A DNA stretch of 9,597 bases from Candidatus Blautia equi (GTDB lineage: Bacteria; Bacillota; Clostridia; Lachnospirales; Lachnospiraceae), in NCBI GenBank assembly GCA_018064695.1, contig JAGHUU010000163.1:1-9597 (forward strand), in the 5' to 3' direction. Numbering within the stretch: position 1 is the first letter of the stretch; every line of letters begins with the position of its first letter. The notes under the pieces were generated by a model. It saw only the letters and a program-made list of their open reading frames with translations, did no database searches and was not told the origin of the DNA. The position numbers and the translations under genes were made by a program. Below are positions 1 through 6,577 of this stretch, in pieces.

Positions 1-25
1 ACGCCAATACAGTTGAATAGCCAAA

Positions 26-69
26 GAAACGCCCACCTCGCTGAAAGCGACTTCAAATGTGGGCGTTTC
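26..69. terminator. Hairpin with nested inner stem, possible terminator
   Basis: An 11-bp perfect outer stem (GAAACGCCCAC at 26-36 with GTGGGCGTTTC at 59-69) encloses a second small hairpin (TCGCT at 38-42 with AGCGA at 46-50). The GC core flanked by AAA/TTT is the usual shape of an intrinsic terminator, working in either direction, although the T-run is short (GTTTC). It may end a gene lying mostly left of the window: one plus-strand frame stops with TAG at 18-20. The assignment as a terminator is inference; the stem itself is read directly. Confidence 0.5.
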
Positions 70-70
70 C

Positions 71-101
71 GTTACAGTTCAGACAGCGTCTGAACTGTAA
101 C
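71..101. repeat. Perfect 14-bp inverted repeat with 3-base loop
   Basis: GTTACAGTTCAGAC (71-84) is followed by the loop AGC (85-87) and the exact reverse complement (88-101). It starts two bases after the previous hairpin, so the two would form tandem stem-loops in RNA. There is no T-run after it, so it is not a typical terminator. It could be a REP-type repeat, an RNA stability element, or a protein-binding palindrome. Copy number in the genome cannot be judged from this window. Confidence 0.55.
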
Positions 102-139
102 TGGAGTAAACCCTGTATTTTTATGCAAATCCCCATTTC

Positions 140-168
140 TTTACTATTGTTTCTATCTTTGATAAAAT
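140..168 (+). promoter_or_regulatory. Probable sigma-A promoter for the kinase gene
   Basis: TTTACT at 140-145 (4 of 6 matches to TTGACA) and TAAAAT at 163-168 (5 of 6 to TATAAT) are separated by exactly 17 bases. Transcription would begin near 175, giving a leader of about 20 bases that carries only the ribosome binding site (AAGGAAGG, starting at 177) of the gene at 195. Both tandem hairpins lie upstream of it and so would not be in this transcript. Confidence 0.4.
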
Positions 169-194
169 AAAAGAAAAAGGAAGGTGCATGGATT

Positions 195-776
195 ATGGCA
201 AAAAGAATCATCACCATCAGCCGCGAATTTGGAAGCGGCGGCCGTTATATCGGAGAACATCTGGCTAACAGACTTGGCTATGAATTATACGACAGAGACC
301 TGATCTCCAGGGTCATTCAGCGGACCCTTCTGCCGGAGAGCATGGTTGTAGCCTACAACGAAGCCATGAAAGGAAACAACCATTTCAGCAACCTGTATCT
401 GCGGGATACCTCTGTGAACGACACCATCATCGACGCCCAGAGAAAGATCATTCTGGAGATCGCCGAGAAGAAAGACTGTATCATCGTAGGCCGCTGTGCC
501 AACCATTACTTAAGAGAATGGGACGAAGTCTTAAACGTCTTCATCGAGTCCGATCCTACTGCCCGCATCAAGCGTATCGCCATGCTGCATAACTGCTCTG
601 AAGCAGACGCCCTCCGCATGCGCGAAGAATACGATAAAAAGCGCAGTCTCTACTATCAGTACTGCACCAACCATTCCTGGGCAGACAGAACCTACTTCGA
701 CATCATCCTGAACAGCAACCAGATCGGTCTGGACCGCTGCGTGGACATTCTGGAAATGATCTGCAAAGAAGCTTAA
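195..776 (+). CDS. Cytidylate kinase-like family protein
   Basis: A 193-residue protein of the cytidylate-kinase-like P-loop family, which is predicted to be cytosolic and to transfer phosphate to a nucleotide; the true substrate of this subfamily is not settled. The N-terminus reads ITISREFGSGGRYIG (residues 6-20), the family's modified P-loop, in which Arg17 occupies the place of the usual Walker Lys, followed by the YDRDL segment. A second family motif, IIVGRCANHYL, is in the middle, followed by FIESDPTARIKRI and, near the C-terminus, YFDIILNSNQIG. Length is normal for the family, so it appears intact. The start is supported by AAGGAAGG about 10 bases upstream; an ATG at 188 is out of frame. 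It stands alone with its own promoter and converges on the GH74 gene. It should not be named cmk, since true Cmk has a canonical P-loop. Confidence 0.88.
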   Translation: MAKRIITISREFGSGGRYIGEHLANRLGYELYDRDLISRVIQRTLLPESMVVAYNEAMKGNNHFSNLYLRDTSVNDTIIDAQRKIILEIAEKKDCIIVGRCANHYLREWDEVLNVFIESDPTARIKRIAMLHNCSEADALRMREEYDKKRSLYYQYCTNHSWADRTYFDIILNSNQIGLDRCVDILEMICKEA

Positions 777-781
777 ACTGC

Positions 782-871
782 ATAAAAAATGAAACAATGG
801 GGACAGGGACCTGGTCCAATTTTGTCATACAAAATGGACCAGGTCCCTGTCCCCATTGTTTCATTTTTTAT
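782..871. repeat. Long palindrome: REP-like element / bidirectional terminator
   Basis: Bases 782-818 pair perfectly with 835-871 (37 bp). Beyond a single bulged A (819), four more pairs (820-823 with 831-834) lead to a 7-base loop GTCATAC (824-830). Each arm carries A6 or T6 at its outer part (784-789 and 864-869), so both strands give a strong hairpin with a U-run, right for the two convergent genes it separates. The arms contain GGGGACAGGGACC and the small palindrome GGACCTGGTCC (807-817). Such GGGGAC/GTCCCC palindromes resemble dispersed REP/REPIN-type elements mobilised by RAYT-like transposases; that identity is inference, as only one copy is here. The stop codon of the minus-strand gene lies inside the right arm. 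Confidence 0.85.
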
Positions 872-3167
872 CCTGTTCTCCGTAGAACAGGCCTCTTCCG
901 CCTGTTCCCAGATAAAATCTTCCAAATGTGCGGCAGTCACCGTCCATGCAGTTGATATCTCCAAAGTGCTGATCTGCTTCTGTGAGAAGCGTATAGCTCA
1001 GACCTTCGTCCTCTGTTCTGTAGAATCCGTAGAAACCGTTTAACTTTGCCGCTATATAAATGGCTTTGCCGGAAGCAAAGTAGTCGGCGCAGTCTCTGCC
1101 AATGCCAAGGCCCATGCGGTAGATGATATCCCCATCCGCGCTGAGCTTCCGGATCACAAATACATCCTGGTCTTCCCGGTATTCCAGCTTGTAAAGGCCA
1201 TGCTCTCTAACAGAAATATAGGCGGTACCCTTCTCCCCTGCTGCAAACTTCACGCAGGTCTTATCTGCCACATCGATCAGGGAGAAATCAAATGCCGGGA
1301 GTTTTTCTTCCCTGACTTTAAAATGATCTCCGTATTCTTTGCTGAGATAAATGCGTCCGCACTCATCAAAACCATAGAAAAGCTTTGCATCCACGCGGTC
1401 CGAAAAAGCCTTAAAGCCTTTCGCCGGTCCTTCGATCTCCACTTTTCTGAAAGATGCTCCGCTGTCATGACTCACCACTACCATATCCGACGGAAGCTGA
1501 ATTCCCTGAGCCACAGACCACACAATGTGTTTTCCTGCCTCGGACACAGCCACGAATCCGGTATTTACATTTGGCTCCTCAATAAGACGGAAGGCCGCGT
1601 CCAGCTTATCGCTGAGTCCGTATGGGAGCGGGATCCTCCGGTAAGTCTTACAGCCGTCATCCGTGCGGATCAGGCCGCCCTTGGTAAGTCCGGTCCAGTT
1701 TCCTCTGGCAGTAATTACGATATGCTCCGGTGCCTGATCGGAAAAGTCTGCGTTCAGACAGGTGATATAGCGGTTTCCGTCCGGGTCATCAAATGAATTT
1801 TTGCATGCCTCGTCCAGATTCCGGAAAGCAAAGCCGCCCAGGTCTCCCACAATGTCCAGCAGCTGTACGTCGCTGCCAGGAAGTCCGTAGCAGTTGATAT
1901 GAACCGTCTCCTCTATGCCGTCGCTCCAGTCAGAAAAAGTAACTTCCGGATCTAAAAGGTTTGTGGTTCGGAACACGCCGGTTCCTGTATTAAACCAGGC
2001 CTCGTTTTCATTGAATGGGTTGATCTTAAGATCGCTGAGCCAGTGGATCAGATTTGCTCCGCCGTTGTACTCAGGCTTCATATAGGAAGTGCGGAAAATC
2101 ATGTGTCCCACAGTGAGGCCATAAAGAAATTCCTCCCAGGTTTTTCCGCCGTCAAAGCTTCTGTAAAGGGAATCCCCGTTCCGTTTATTTGCGGAAGATA
2201 CACAGATAAAATTCTTCTCCGGGATCAGTGCAATGCCGGAAATACCCGTGTCCTCCTGGGAAGGTGTGATATCTTCCACAGCTCCAAGCTTTCCATCCCG
2301 AACCGGGTATTTCAGCACCTGTCCGTACAGAATTCGTCCGCCGTCACAGCTATAAGCCATCTCCGCAAACCAGTATGTTTTAGGCATCACAGAGGTGGTG
2401 AGATAAAAACCTTCCTCCGTAACCGCCACGCGAAGCGGTACGGAACCCGGCATCTTAATGCCCTCCATATCTCCCTTACACGGAACCGGCACGGCTTCAA
2501 AGCTTTCGCCGCAGTCGTAGGAGACATAAAGTGTGGCGCCGCGCTCCACCACCTCCTCTACAGAACCGTTCTTTAAAGTAGTATTTCTTCCTGTGTGCAC
2601 AGCTGTGCTCACACCTGCTGTCCCCACCAGAAGCACTTTTCCGTCTCTGCTCTCAGAGACAAAGGTCAGGTAATCCTCCGGAAGTGCCGCTATTTTGGTC
2701 CAGGTCTCGCCGCGGTTCTCGCTTTTCCAGAGGCCGTCCATCTGGGAGGCATAAAAAAGGCGGTCGCTGCTCTCTCTGCTCACGATCAGCTTGCATCCGG
2801 TTCCCCTTCCGCTTAAGTTTCCGTGGGCACGGAAAGGCAGATCATAATGGGCAAAGGTTTTTCCGTAATCAGCAGATACGGACAGCCTGGATGGCACCTG
2901 GTTCCAGATACCGCTTACGATATAAAGCGTTCCCGGCAGTCTTTCGTCCGTGGCCAGCGCTATAGGGTAGGTCTCCCGCAGATCTTCCATAGTTACATCA
3001 TCATTTAACGGGATCCATCTCTCGCTCTCCCGCTCAAAACGGTAAGATCCGCCCACATCTGTACGGATGTAGAAGGCCTTCGGGTCTGTTTCCCCGAATA
3101 AAAAAGAGGTTACATAGCCGCCGCCCGGGATGGGACAGTTTTTATAAATATATTTCTCCTGTTTCAT
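861..3167 (-). CDS. GH74-family glycoside hydrolase (xyloglucanase-like), no signal peptide
   Basis: A 768-residue protein resembling GH74 xyloglucan hydrolases, which cut the beta-1,4-glucan backbone of xyloglucan or its oligosaccharides. Family landmarks appear in order: PIPGGGYVTSFLF (12-24), RTDVGG (35-40), PFRAHGNLSGRGTG (111-124), GLWKSENRGETW (145-156), INPFNENEAWFNTG (382-395), GIEETV (417-422) and VGDLGGF (440-446). Asp37 and Asp442 sit where the two catalytic Asp residues of GH74 enzymes lie. Several Asp-box (SxDxGxxW-like) turns, such as SADYGKTF (98-105), SFDGGKTW (337-344) and SHDSGASF (566-573), fit the two seven-bladed propellers. There is no signal peptide, membrane segment, dockerin or carbohydrate-binding module, so it should act in the cytoplasm, perhaps on imported oligosaccharides. 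The start is preceded by GAGGT at a rather short spacing. The gene follows the nitroreductase by 22 bases. Substrate is not provable from sequence. Confidence 0.82.
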   Translation of the reverse strand: MKQEKYIYKNCPIPGGGYVTSFLFGETDPKAFYIRTDVGGSYRFERESERWIPLNDDVTMEDLRETYPIALATDERLPGTLYIVSGIWNQVPSRLSVSADYGKTFAHYDLPFRAHGNLSGRGTGCKLIVSRESSDRLFYASQMDGLWKSENRGETWTKIAALPEDYLTFVSESRDGKVLLVGTAGVSTAVHTGRNTTLKNGSVEEVVERGATLYVSYDCGESFEAVPVPCKGDMEGIKMPGSVPLRVAVTEEGFYLTTSVMPKTYWFAEMAYSCDGGRILYGQVLKYPVRDGKLGAVEDITPSQEDTGISGIALIPEKNFICVSSANKRNGDSLYRSFDGGKTWEEFLYGLTVGHMIFRTSYMKPEYNGGANLIHWLSDLKINPFNENEAWFNTGTGVFRTTNLLDPEVTFSDWSDGIEETVHINCYGLPGSDVQLLDIVGDLGGFAFRNLDEACKNSFDDPDGNRYITCLNADFSDQAPEHIVITARGNWTGLTKGGLIRTDDGCKTYRRIPLPYGLSDKLDAAFRLIEEPNVNTGFVAVSEAGKHIVWSVAQGIQLPSDMVVVSHDSGASFRKVEIEGPAKGFKAFSDRVDAKLFYGFDECGRIYLSKEYGDHFKVREEKLPAFDFSLIDVADKTCVKFAAGEKGTAYISVREHGLYKLEYREDQDVFVIRKLSADGDIIYRMGLGIGRDCADYFASGKAIYIAAKLNGFYGFYRTEDEGLSYTLLTEADQHFGDINCMDGDCRTFGRFYLGTGGRGLFYGEQDKK

Positions 3168-3189
3168 AAAACCTCAAAAATCTGAAAAA

Positions 3190-3717
3190 TCAAAGCATGG
3201 TTACGATCTCAGCAAGATCTTTTCTTCTTCCTGCTGCCTTTGCAGCCTCACCATAGCCCACTGCGATCACCGCTACGATCTGCTCGGTCTTTGGAATATT
3301 AAAGTTTTTGCGAAGGATTCCCGCATCGCGGATTCCCATGATCAGGGTATCCAGGCCTGCGTTCTTAGCAGCCAGGCAGAAGTATGCGTTGGCAATACCC
3401 AGGTCATATGCGCCCCATTTGTTGCTGAGCTCGTTGTCGGCAGCGCCTGCGGTAAAGCCAGCCACATCGCGAACAAAAGTGGTGATCACAAGGGCTGCGT
3501 TCTCAGAGCTTTTCTGATTAAATGCAGGCAGTGCCTCGCGCACTTTTGCGATGGACTCCTCTGTGTTAGCTACATAGTATTTTGCAGTCTGGCTGTTTTT
3601 CCAGGATGGTGCCTGCTGCGCATCTCTGATCACATTGCAGAGAAGCTCTGCATCCACTGCTTCCTCTTTAAAATTACGGCAGGATCTTCTTGCCTGAATC
3701 AGTTCGTTAAATTCCAT
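3190..3717 (-). CDS. Nitroreductase family protein (FMN-dependent)
   Basis: A 175-residue flavoprotein of the nitroreductase family, which uses FMN and NAD(P)H to reduce nitro compounds, quinones or other small acceptors in the cytosol; the natural substrate is unknown. The N-terminal QARRSCRNF (8-16) is the FMN-phosphate-binding Arg-Arg-Ser motif, APSWKNSQ (36-43) the conserved flavin loop, and WGAYDLGIANAYFCLAAKNAGL (from 101) the long central helix at the dimer interface. The VGYGE near residue 153 is the usual C-terminal signature. It is at the short end of the family and complete. AGGAG lies about 10 bases before the ATG. It is the first gene of a probable two-gene transcript with the GH74 gene, though no functional link between them is evident. 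Confidence 0.87.
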   Translation of the reverse strand: MEFNELIQARRSCRNFKEEAVDAELLCNVIRDAQQAPSWKNSQTAKYYVANTEESIAKVREALPAFNQKSSENAALVITTFVRDVAGFTAGAADNELSNKWGAYDLGIANAYFCLAAKNAGLDTLIMGIRDAGILRKNFNIPKTEQIVAVIAVGYGEAAKAAGRRKDLAEIVTML

Positions 3718-3750
3718 AATTTTCTATCTCCTGTCAATTATTAATCTCTT

Positions 3751-3780
3751 CTGCCGGTGCATCTTAAGCCTCCCCGGCAG
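3751..3780 (-). other. Hairpin in nitroreductase leader
   Basis: CTGCCGG (3751-3757) pairs perfectly with CCGGCAG (3774-3780) around a 16-base loop. It would lie in the leader of the minus-strand nitroreductase transcript, about 35 bases before the start codon. There is no U-run after it, so a terminator role is unlikely; it may stabilise the messenger or be a protein-binding site. Confidence 0.35.
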
Positions 3781-3795
3781 TTACTGATACTAAAC

Positions 3796-3824
3796 ATTTT
3801 ACACCGTATTCCCCCATGAATCAA
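3796..3824 (-). promoter_or_regulatory. Probable sigma-A promoter of the nitroreductase-GH74 unit
   Basis: On the minus strand TTGATT (3824 down to 3819) and TAAAAT (3801 down to 3796) are separated by exactly 17 bases, both close to consensus. Transcription would start near 3789, giving a leader of about 70 bases that includes the hairpin at 3751-3780. Confidence 0.5.
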
Positions 3825-3883
3825 TCCCATCGTTATTGCTGCATTATGTCCCCACAATGGATAAAGATATACCATAAATATAC

Positions 3884-3912
3884 ATGGAATCCATGGAAAA
3901 ATATGTTAGAAT
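3884..3912 (+). promoter_or_regulatory. Probable extended -10 promoter of the GGDEF gene with overlapping inverted repeat
   Basis: TGTTAGAAT (3904-3912) matches an extended -10 element (TGnTATAAT). The -35 position has no good hexamer; instead the short inverted repeat ATGGA-A-TCCAT (3884-3894) covers it, and two ATATAC repeats (3867-3872 and 3878-3883) one helical turn apart lie just upstream. This arrangement suits activator or repressor binding, but that is inference. Confidence 0.35.
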
Positions 3913-3974
3913 AAAATCCAGGTAACACCTTAACAGATGAATCCATCATCCCGAAAAATAACGGTATACACTTT

Positions 3975-5621
3975 ATGTACGAAAAAAAGAAAACAATACG
4001 AAGCAAAATTTTATCCGCAGCGATCTACGCCCTGCTGATTCTCTCCGTGACCATGGGAACCTTCAGCTTATACGTGGTCACCCGGCTGACAGACGACTCC
4101 TCCGAAAAGATCCTCACGGAGATCTGCGAGAACGAGATCCTGAAATTCAACAACGAGCTGAACCTGGTCCGCCATTCTGTGGATATGCTCTACAGCTATG
4201 CCTACGACCTTGCCGAATATGCCGGCACCGACAGCGACATTTACTCCGATTCCTATGAGGAGCGGATCAAGGAACTGTCCATCTCCATTGCCAATCAGAC
4301 AGAGGGCGCCATGGCCGTATATTTCCGCTACAACCCTCTCATCACAGGCAGCGGAACCGACGGCTTTTTCTGGTCCAGGGAATCCAGCAGCGATACCTTT
4401 AAAGAGCAGCCTCCTACCGACATCCTGGCCTACGACACCGATGATATGGAGCATGTGGGATGGTTCTATGTACCGGCCAGAACCGGTGAGCCTTTATGGA
4501 TGAAACCATATCTGAACCAGAACCTGAATGTTTTCATGATCTCCTACGTCATTCCTTTTTATCTGGATAACGGCGAATTTGTTGGCGTAGTGGGAATGGA
4601 CATCGACTTTAACTCCATCCTTGGTTCCACCGGCAATGTGCGTATCTATGATACCGGCTCCATTGCTCTTGCCGACCTCACCGACCGCGTTATCTACAGC
4701 GATGACGGAACCGGCTCCGCCCATATAGAGCCACTATCCGACGCCCTGTATGATTCCATTGCAGCCGGAAACACGGAAGAAGAGATCCTTACTATATATG
4801 GCGAGGGCCGCGACAAATCCATCACCTGCTGCGGAAAACTGAAAAACGGCATGATCGTATATGTCTCCGTTCCATTTAATGAGGTGACCAGAGACCGCAA
4901 CATTCTGGCCGTGACCTGCATTCTCCTGACCTTCATCGTCTTCTGCGTAGCCACCTTTGTTATTTCCAGAAGAATCGGAAAGATCATCCTTCCTCTTAAA
5001 AAGATCACCGACGTCACCGCCAAATATGCAAAAGGTGACTGGGAGGAAAGCTATACCTGCGAAACAAGGGACGAGATCCAGGATCTGTCTTCCAGCGTAT
5101 ATACCATGGCCAAAAATACACAGAGCTATATAAAACGACTCCGCCATCTGGCCCGCCGGGACGCCCTCACAGGAATCCGCAACAAGACCAGTTATCTGGA
5201 AAAAGTAACTGAGCTCCAGAACGCTGCTGCTCCATCAGATTATGCAGTGGTTGTCATGGATCTGAACCTGTTAAAGCATGTCAATGACACCTATGGACAC
5301 GAGGCCGGAGACCGTCTGCTCTGCGAAGCTGCAAGCTATATCAGCAAAAGCTTCCCAAACAGCGATATCTTCCGCGTGGGCGGCGATGAGTTTACGGCTA
5401 TCTTAACCGGAACGGATTACCGGAACAGAACCGAACTGCTGAAGAAGTTCGAAGACGGTATGTTCTACAAAATTCCGGGAGATGAGGATCTTATGGTAGT
5501 GATCGCCTTTGGAATAGCCGCTTATTCCGAGGACGGAACCGATTATGATATCTTATTCCAGATCGCCGACCAGCGCATGTATGAGAAAAAGAAAGAGATG
5601 AAGCTCGGAAGAACCGACTAA
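3975..5621 (+). CDS. Membrane-bound diguanylate cyclase (dCache-HAMP-GGDEF)
   Basis: A 548-residue sensor that should make cyclic di-GMP from two GTP in response to an extracellular signal. A Lys-rich start and a membrane segment (about 11-35) are followed by an extracytoplasmic region (about 40-305). This carries dCache-type marks, VGWFYVPARTGEPLWMKPY (161-179) and ISYVIPFYLDNGEFVGVVGMDIDF (189-212). A second membrane segment (about 309-331), a HAMP-like linker (about 332-385) and a GGDEF domain (about 390-543) follow. The active loop is intact, RVGGDEF (467-473), and the metal-binding Asp429 and the NDTYGHEAGD segment (437-446) are present. The inhibitory I-site RxxD, expected five residues before GGDEF, is absent (FPNS instead), so product inhibition at that site is unlikely. 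No clear Shine-Dalgarno sequence precedes the ATG. The next gene follows after 27 bases. Confidence 0.92.
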   Translation: MYEKKKTIRSKILSAAIYALLILSVTMGTFSLYVVTRLTDDSSEKILTEICENEILKFNNELNLVRHSVDMLYSYAYDLAEYAGTDSDIYSDSYEERIKELSISIANQTEGAMAVYFRYNPLITGSGTDGFFWSRESSSDTFKEQPPTDILAYDTDDMEHVGWFYVPARTGEPLWMKPYLNQNLNVFMISYVIPFYLDNGEFVGVVGMDIDFNSILGSTGNVRIYDTGSIALADLTDRVIYSDDGTGSAHIEPLSDALYDSIAAGNTEEEILTIYGEGRDKSITCCGKLKNGMIVYVSVPFNEVTRDRNILAVTCILLTFIVFCVATFVISRRIGKIILPLKKITDVTAKYAKGDWEESYTCETRDEIQDLSSSVYTMAKNTQSYIKRLRHLARRDALTGIRNKTSYLEKVTELQNAAAPSDYAVVVMDLNLLKHVNDTYGHEAGDRLLCEAASYISKSFPNSDIFRVGGDEFTAILTGTDYRNRTELLKKFEDGMFYKIPGDEDLMVVIAFGIAAYSEDGTDYDILFQIADQRMYEKKKEMKLGRTD

Positions 5622-5648
5622 GACTGAAAAACAGGAGGGTGAAAAGAT

Positions 5649-6560
5649 ATGGAGCACTTACAGAAGCATACCGCATACTATCACCTTCCGGGCATGTTTG
5701 AGTTTTATGAGCTGTACCGCGCATTTCTGCCCCTCTACCGGGAACACAGGGAATACTTTTTTGACTGGTGCGAGATCGGCTCCATCTACGGTGCCCCGGC
5801 AGACTGTATCTGGGGCGGCGGACGTGTAGGTTTTGGGGAGAATGATCCGGCGGATGTTCTTGCCCTCATGCGGGAATATGACATCTCCGCCCGGCTGACC
5901 TTCAGCAACTCCCTGCTTCAGCCCTCTCATCTTACGGACAGACGATGCAACGCGCTCTGCGCCATGTTTGAAAAGCAGGAAGGGATGCAAAATGGCATCA
6001 TCCTTCATTCAGACCTGCTGCTGGATTATTTAAAAGAAAACTATCCGGGATTTTATTTTGTCTCCTCCACCACCAAGGTTTTAACGGATTTTCATCAGTT
6101 CCGGGAGGAAGAATCCCGGGAAGATTTCCGGTATGTGGTGCCGGACTTCCGCCTGAATAAAGCTATGGACAAACTAAACGGTTTGTCTCAGGAAGAAAAA
6201 GATAAAGTGGAATTCCTCTGCAACGAATGCTGCTCCTTTGGCTGTAAGGATAGAAAAGCATGTTATGAAAATGTGAGCCGGAAGAATCTTGGAGAGAAAT
6301 GCCCGGATCATCAGTGCACATCTCCGGACAGCGCAGGCGGTTACCGTTTCTCAAAAGCAATGAAAAATCCGGGATTCATAGGAATCCCGGATATCGTAAA
6401 TACTTATCTGCCCATGGGCTTTTCTAATTTTAAGATCGAGGGCCGCAGCCTTGGCAGCGCCCTGATATTGGAATTTCTTCTATATTATATGACCAAACCT
6501 GAGTATCAGCTCCAGGTGCGGGAAGAAATCTACCTGGACAATATGCTGGATCTGTTCTGA
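5649..6560 (+). CDS. U32-peptidase-like protein with cysteine cluster
   Basis: A 303-residue cytosolic protein that I place, with moderate confidence, near the U32 peptidase/collagenase-like TIM-barrel group. The best signs are FKIEGR (261-266), a typical U32 strand motif, and the cysteine-rich segment CNECCSFGCKDRKAC (191-205), with further Cys at 218 and 223. Earlier segments ARLTFSNSLL (81-90) and GIILHSDLLLDYLKENYPG (from 116) would be barrel strands. Related U32 proteins such as UbiU/UbiV bind a [4Fe-4S] cluster through four Cys and modify small molecules or RNA rather than cut proteins, so a metal- or cluster-binding role is plausible but unproven. No signal peptide is seen. A strong AGGAGGGTG precedes the start, 27 bases after the diguanylate cyclase gene, so the two are probably co-transcribed. 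Confidence 0.6.
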   Translation: MEHLQKHTAYYHLPGMFEFYELYRAFLPLYREHREYFFDWCEIGSIYGAPADCIWGGGRVGFGENDPADVLALMREYDISARLTFSNSLLQPSHLTDRRCNALCAMFEKQEGMQNGIILHSDLLLDYLKENYPGFYFVSSTTKVLTDFHQFREEESREDFRYVVPDFRLNKAMDKLNGLSQEEKDKVEFLCNECCSFGCKDRKACYENVSRKNLGEKCPDHQCTSPDSAGGYRFSKAMKNPGFIGIPDIVNTYLPMGFSNFKIEGRSLGSALILEFLLYYMTKPEYQLQVREEIYLDNMLDLF

Positions 6561-6573
6561 TCCGGCATTTTTT
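6543..6573 (+). terminator. Intrinsic terminator overlapping the stop codon
   Basis: Bases 6543-6552 pair with 6559-6568 (10 positions, one of them a T-G wobble) around the loop TGTTCT, followed by T6 at 6568-6573. It is oriented to end the GGDEF/U32-like transcript. The stop codon TGA (6558-6560) lies at the junction of loop and right arm, so the hairpin forms only after the ribosome leaves. On the minus strand the run after the stem is not U-rich, so it should not serve the convergent small gene. Confidence 0.7.
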
Positions 6574-6577
6574 CATA

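Noticed and set aside
1..93. Open plus-strand frame from the window edge to TGA at 91-93 as the tail of a gene
   Set aside because: It runs straight through two strong hairpins, which are far more likely to be non-coding elements.
195..776. Missing Walker Lys in the kinase P-loop as a sign of inactivation
   Set aside because: GSGGR with Arg in place of Lys is the normal form in this cytidylate-kinase-like family.
789..1043. Plus-strand frame beginning inside the palindrome
   Set aside because: It starts in the inverted repeat and continues antisense to the GH74 gene; no ribosome binding site.
1200..2576. Plus-strand frames of 177-198 codons inside the GH74 region
   Set aside because: They are antisense to a continuous 768-codon gene with conserved motifs and Asp boxes, and have no start signals.
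3918..3974. c-di-GMP riboswitch before the diguanylate cyclase gene
   Set aside because: The leader from the likely start is only about 56 bases and shows none of the paired GNRA-loop/receptor structure such a riboswitch needs.
4068..5147. Several long minus-strand open frames opposite the diguanylate cyclase gene
   Set aside because: They lie entirely opposite a clearly coding gene with intact Cache and GGDEF motifs, have no ribosome binding sites and show low-complexity or unnatural composition.
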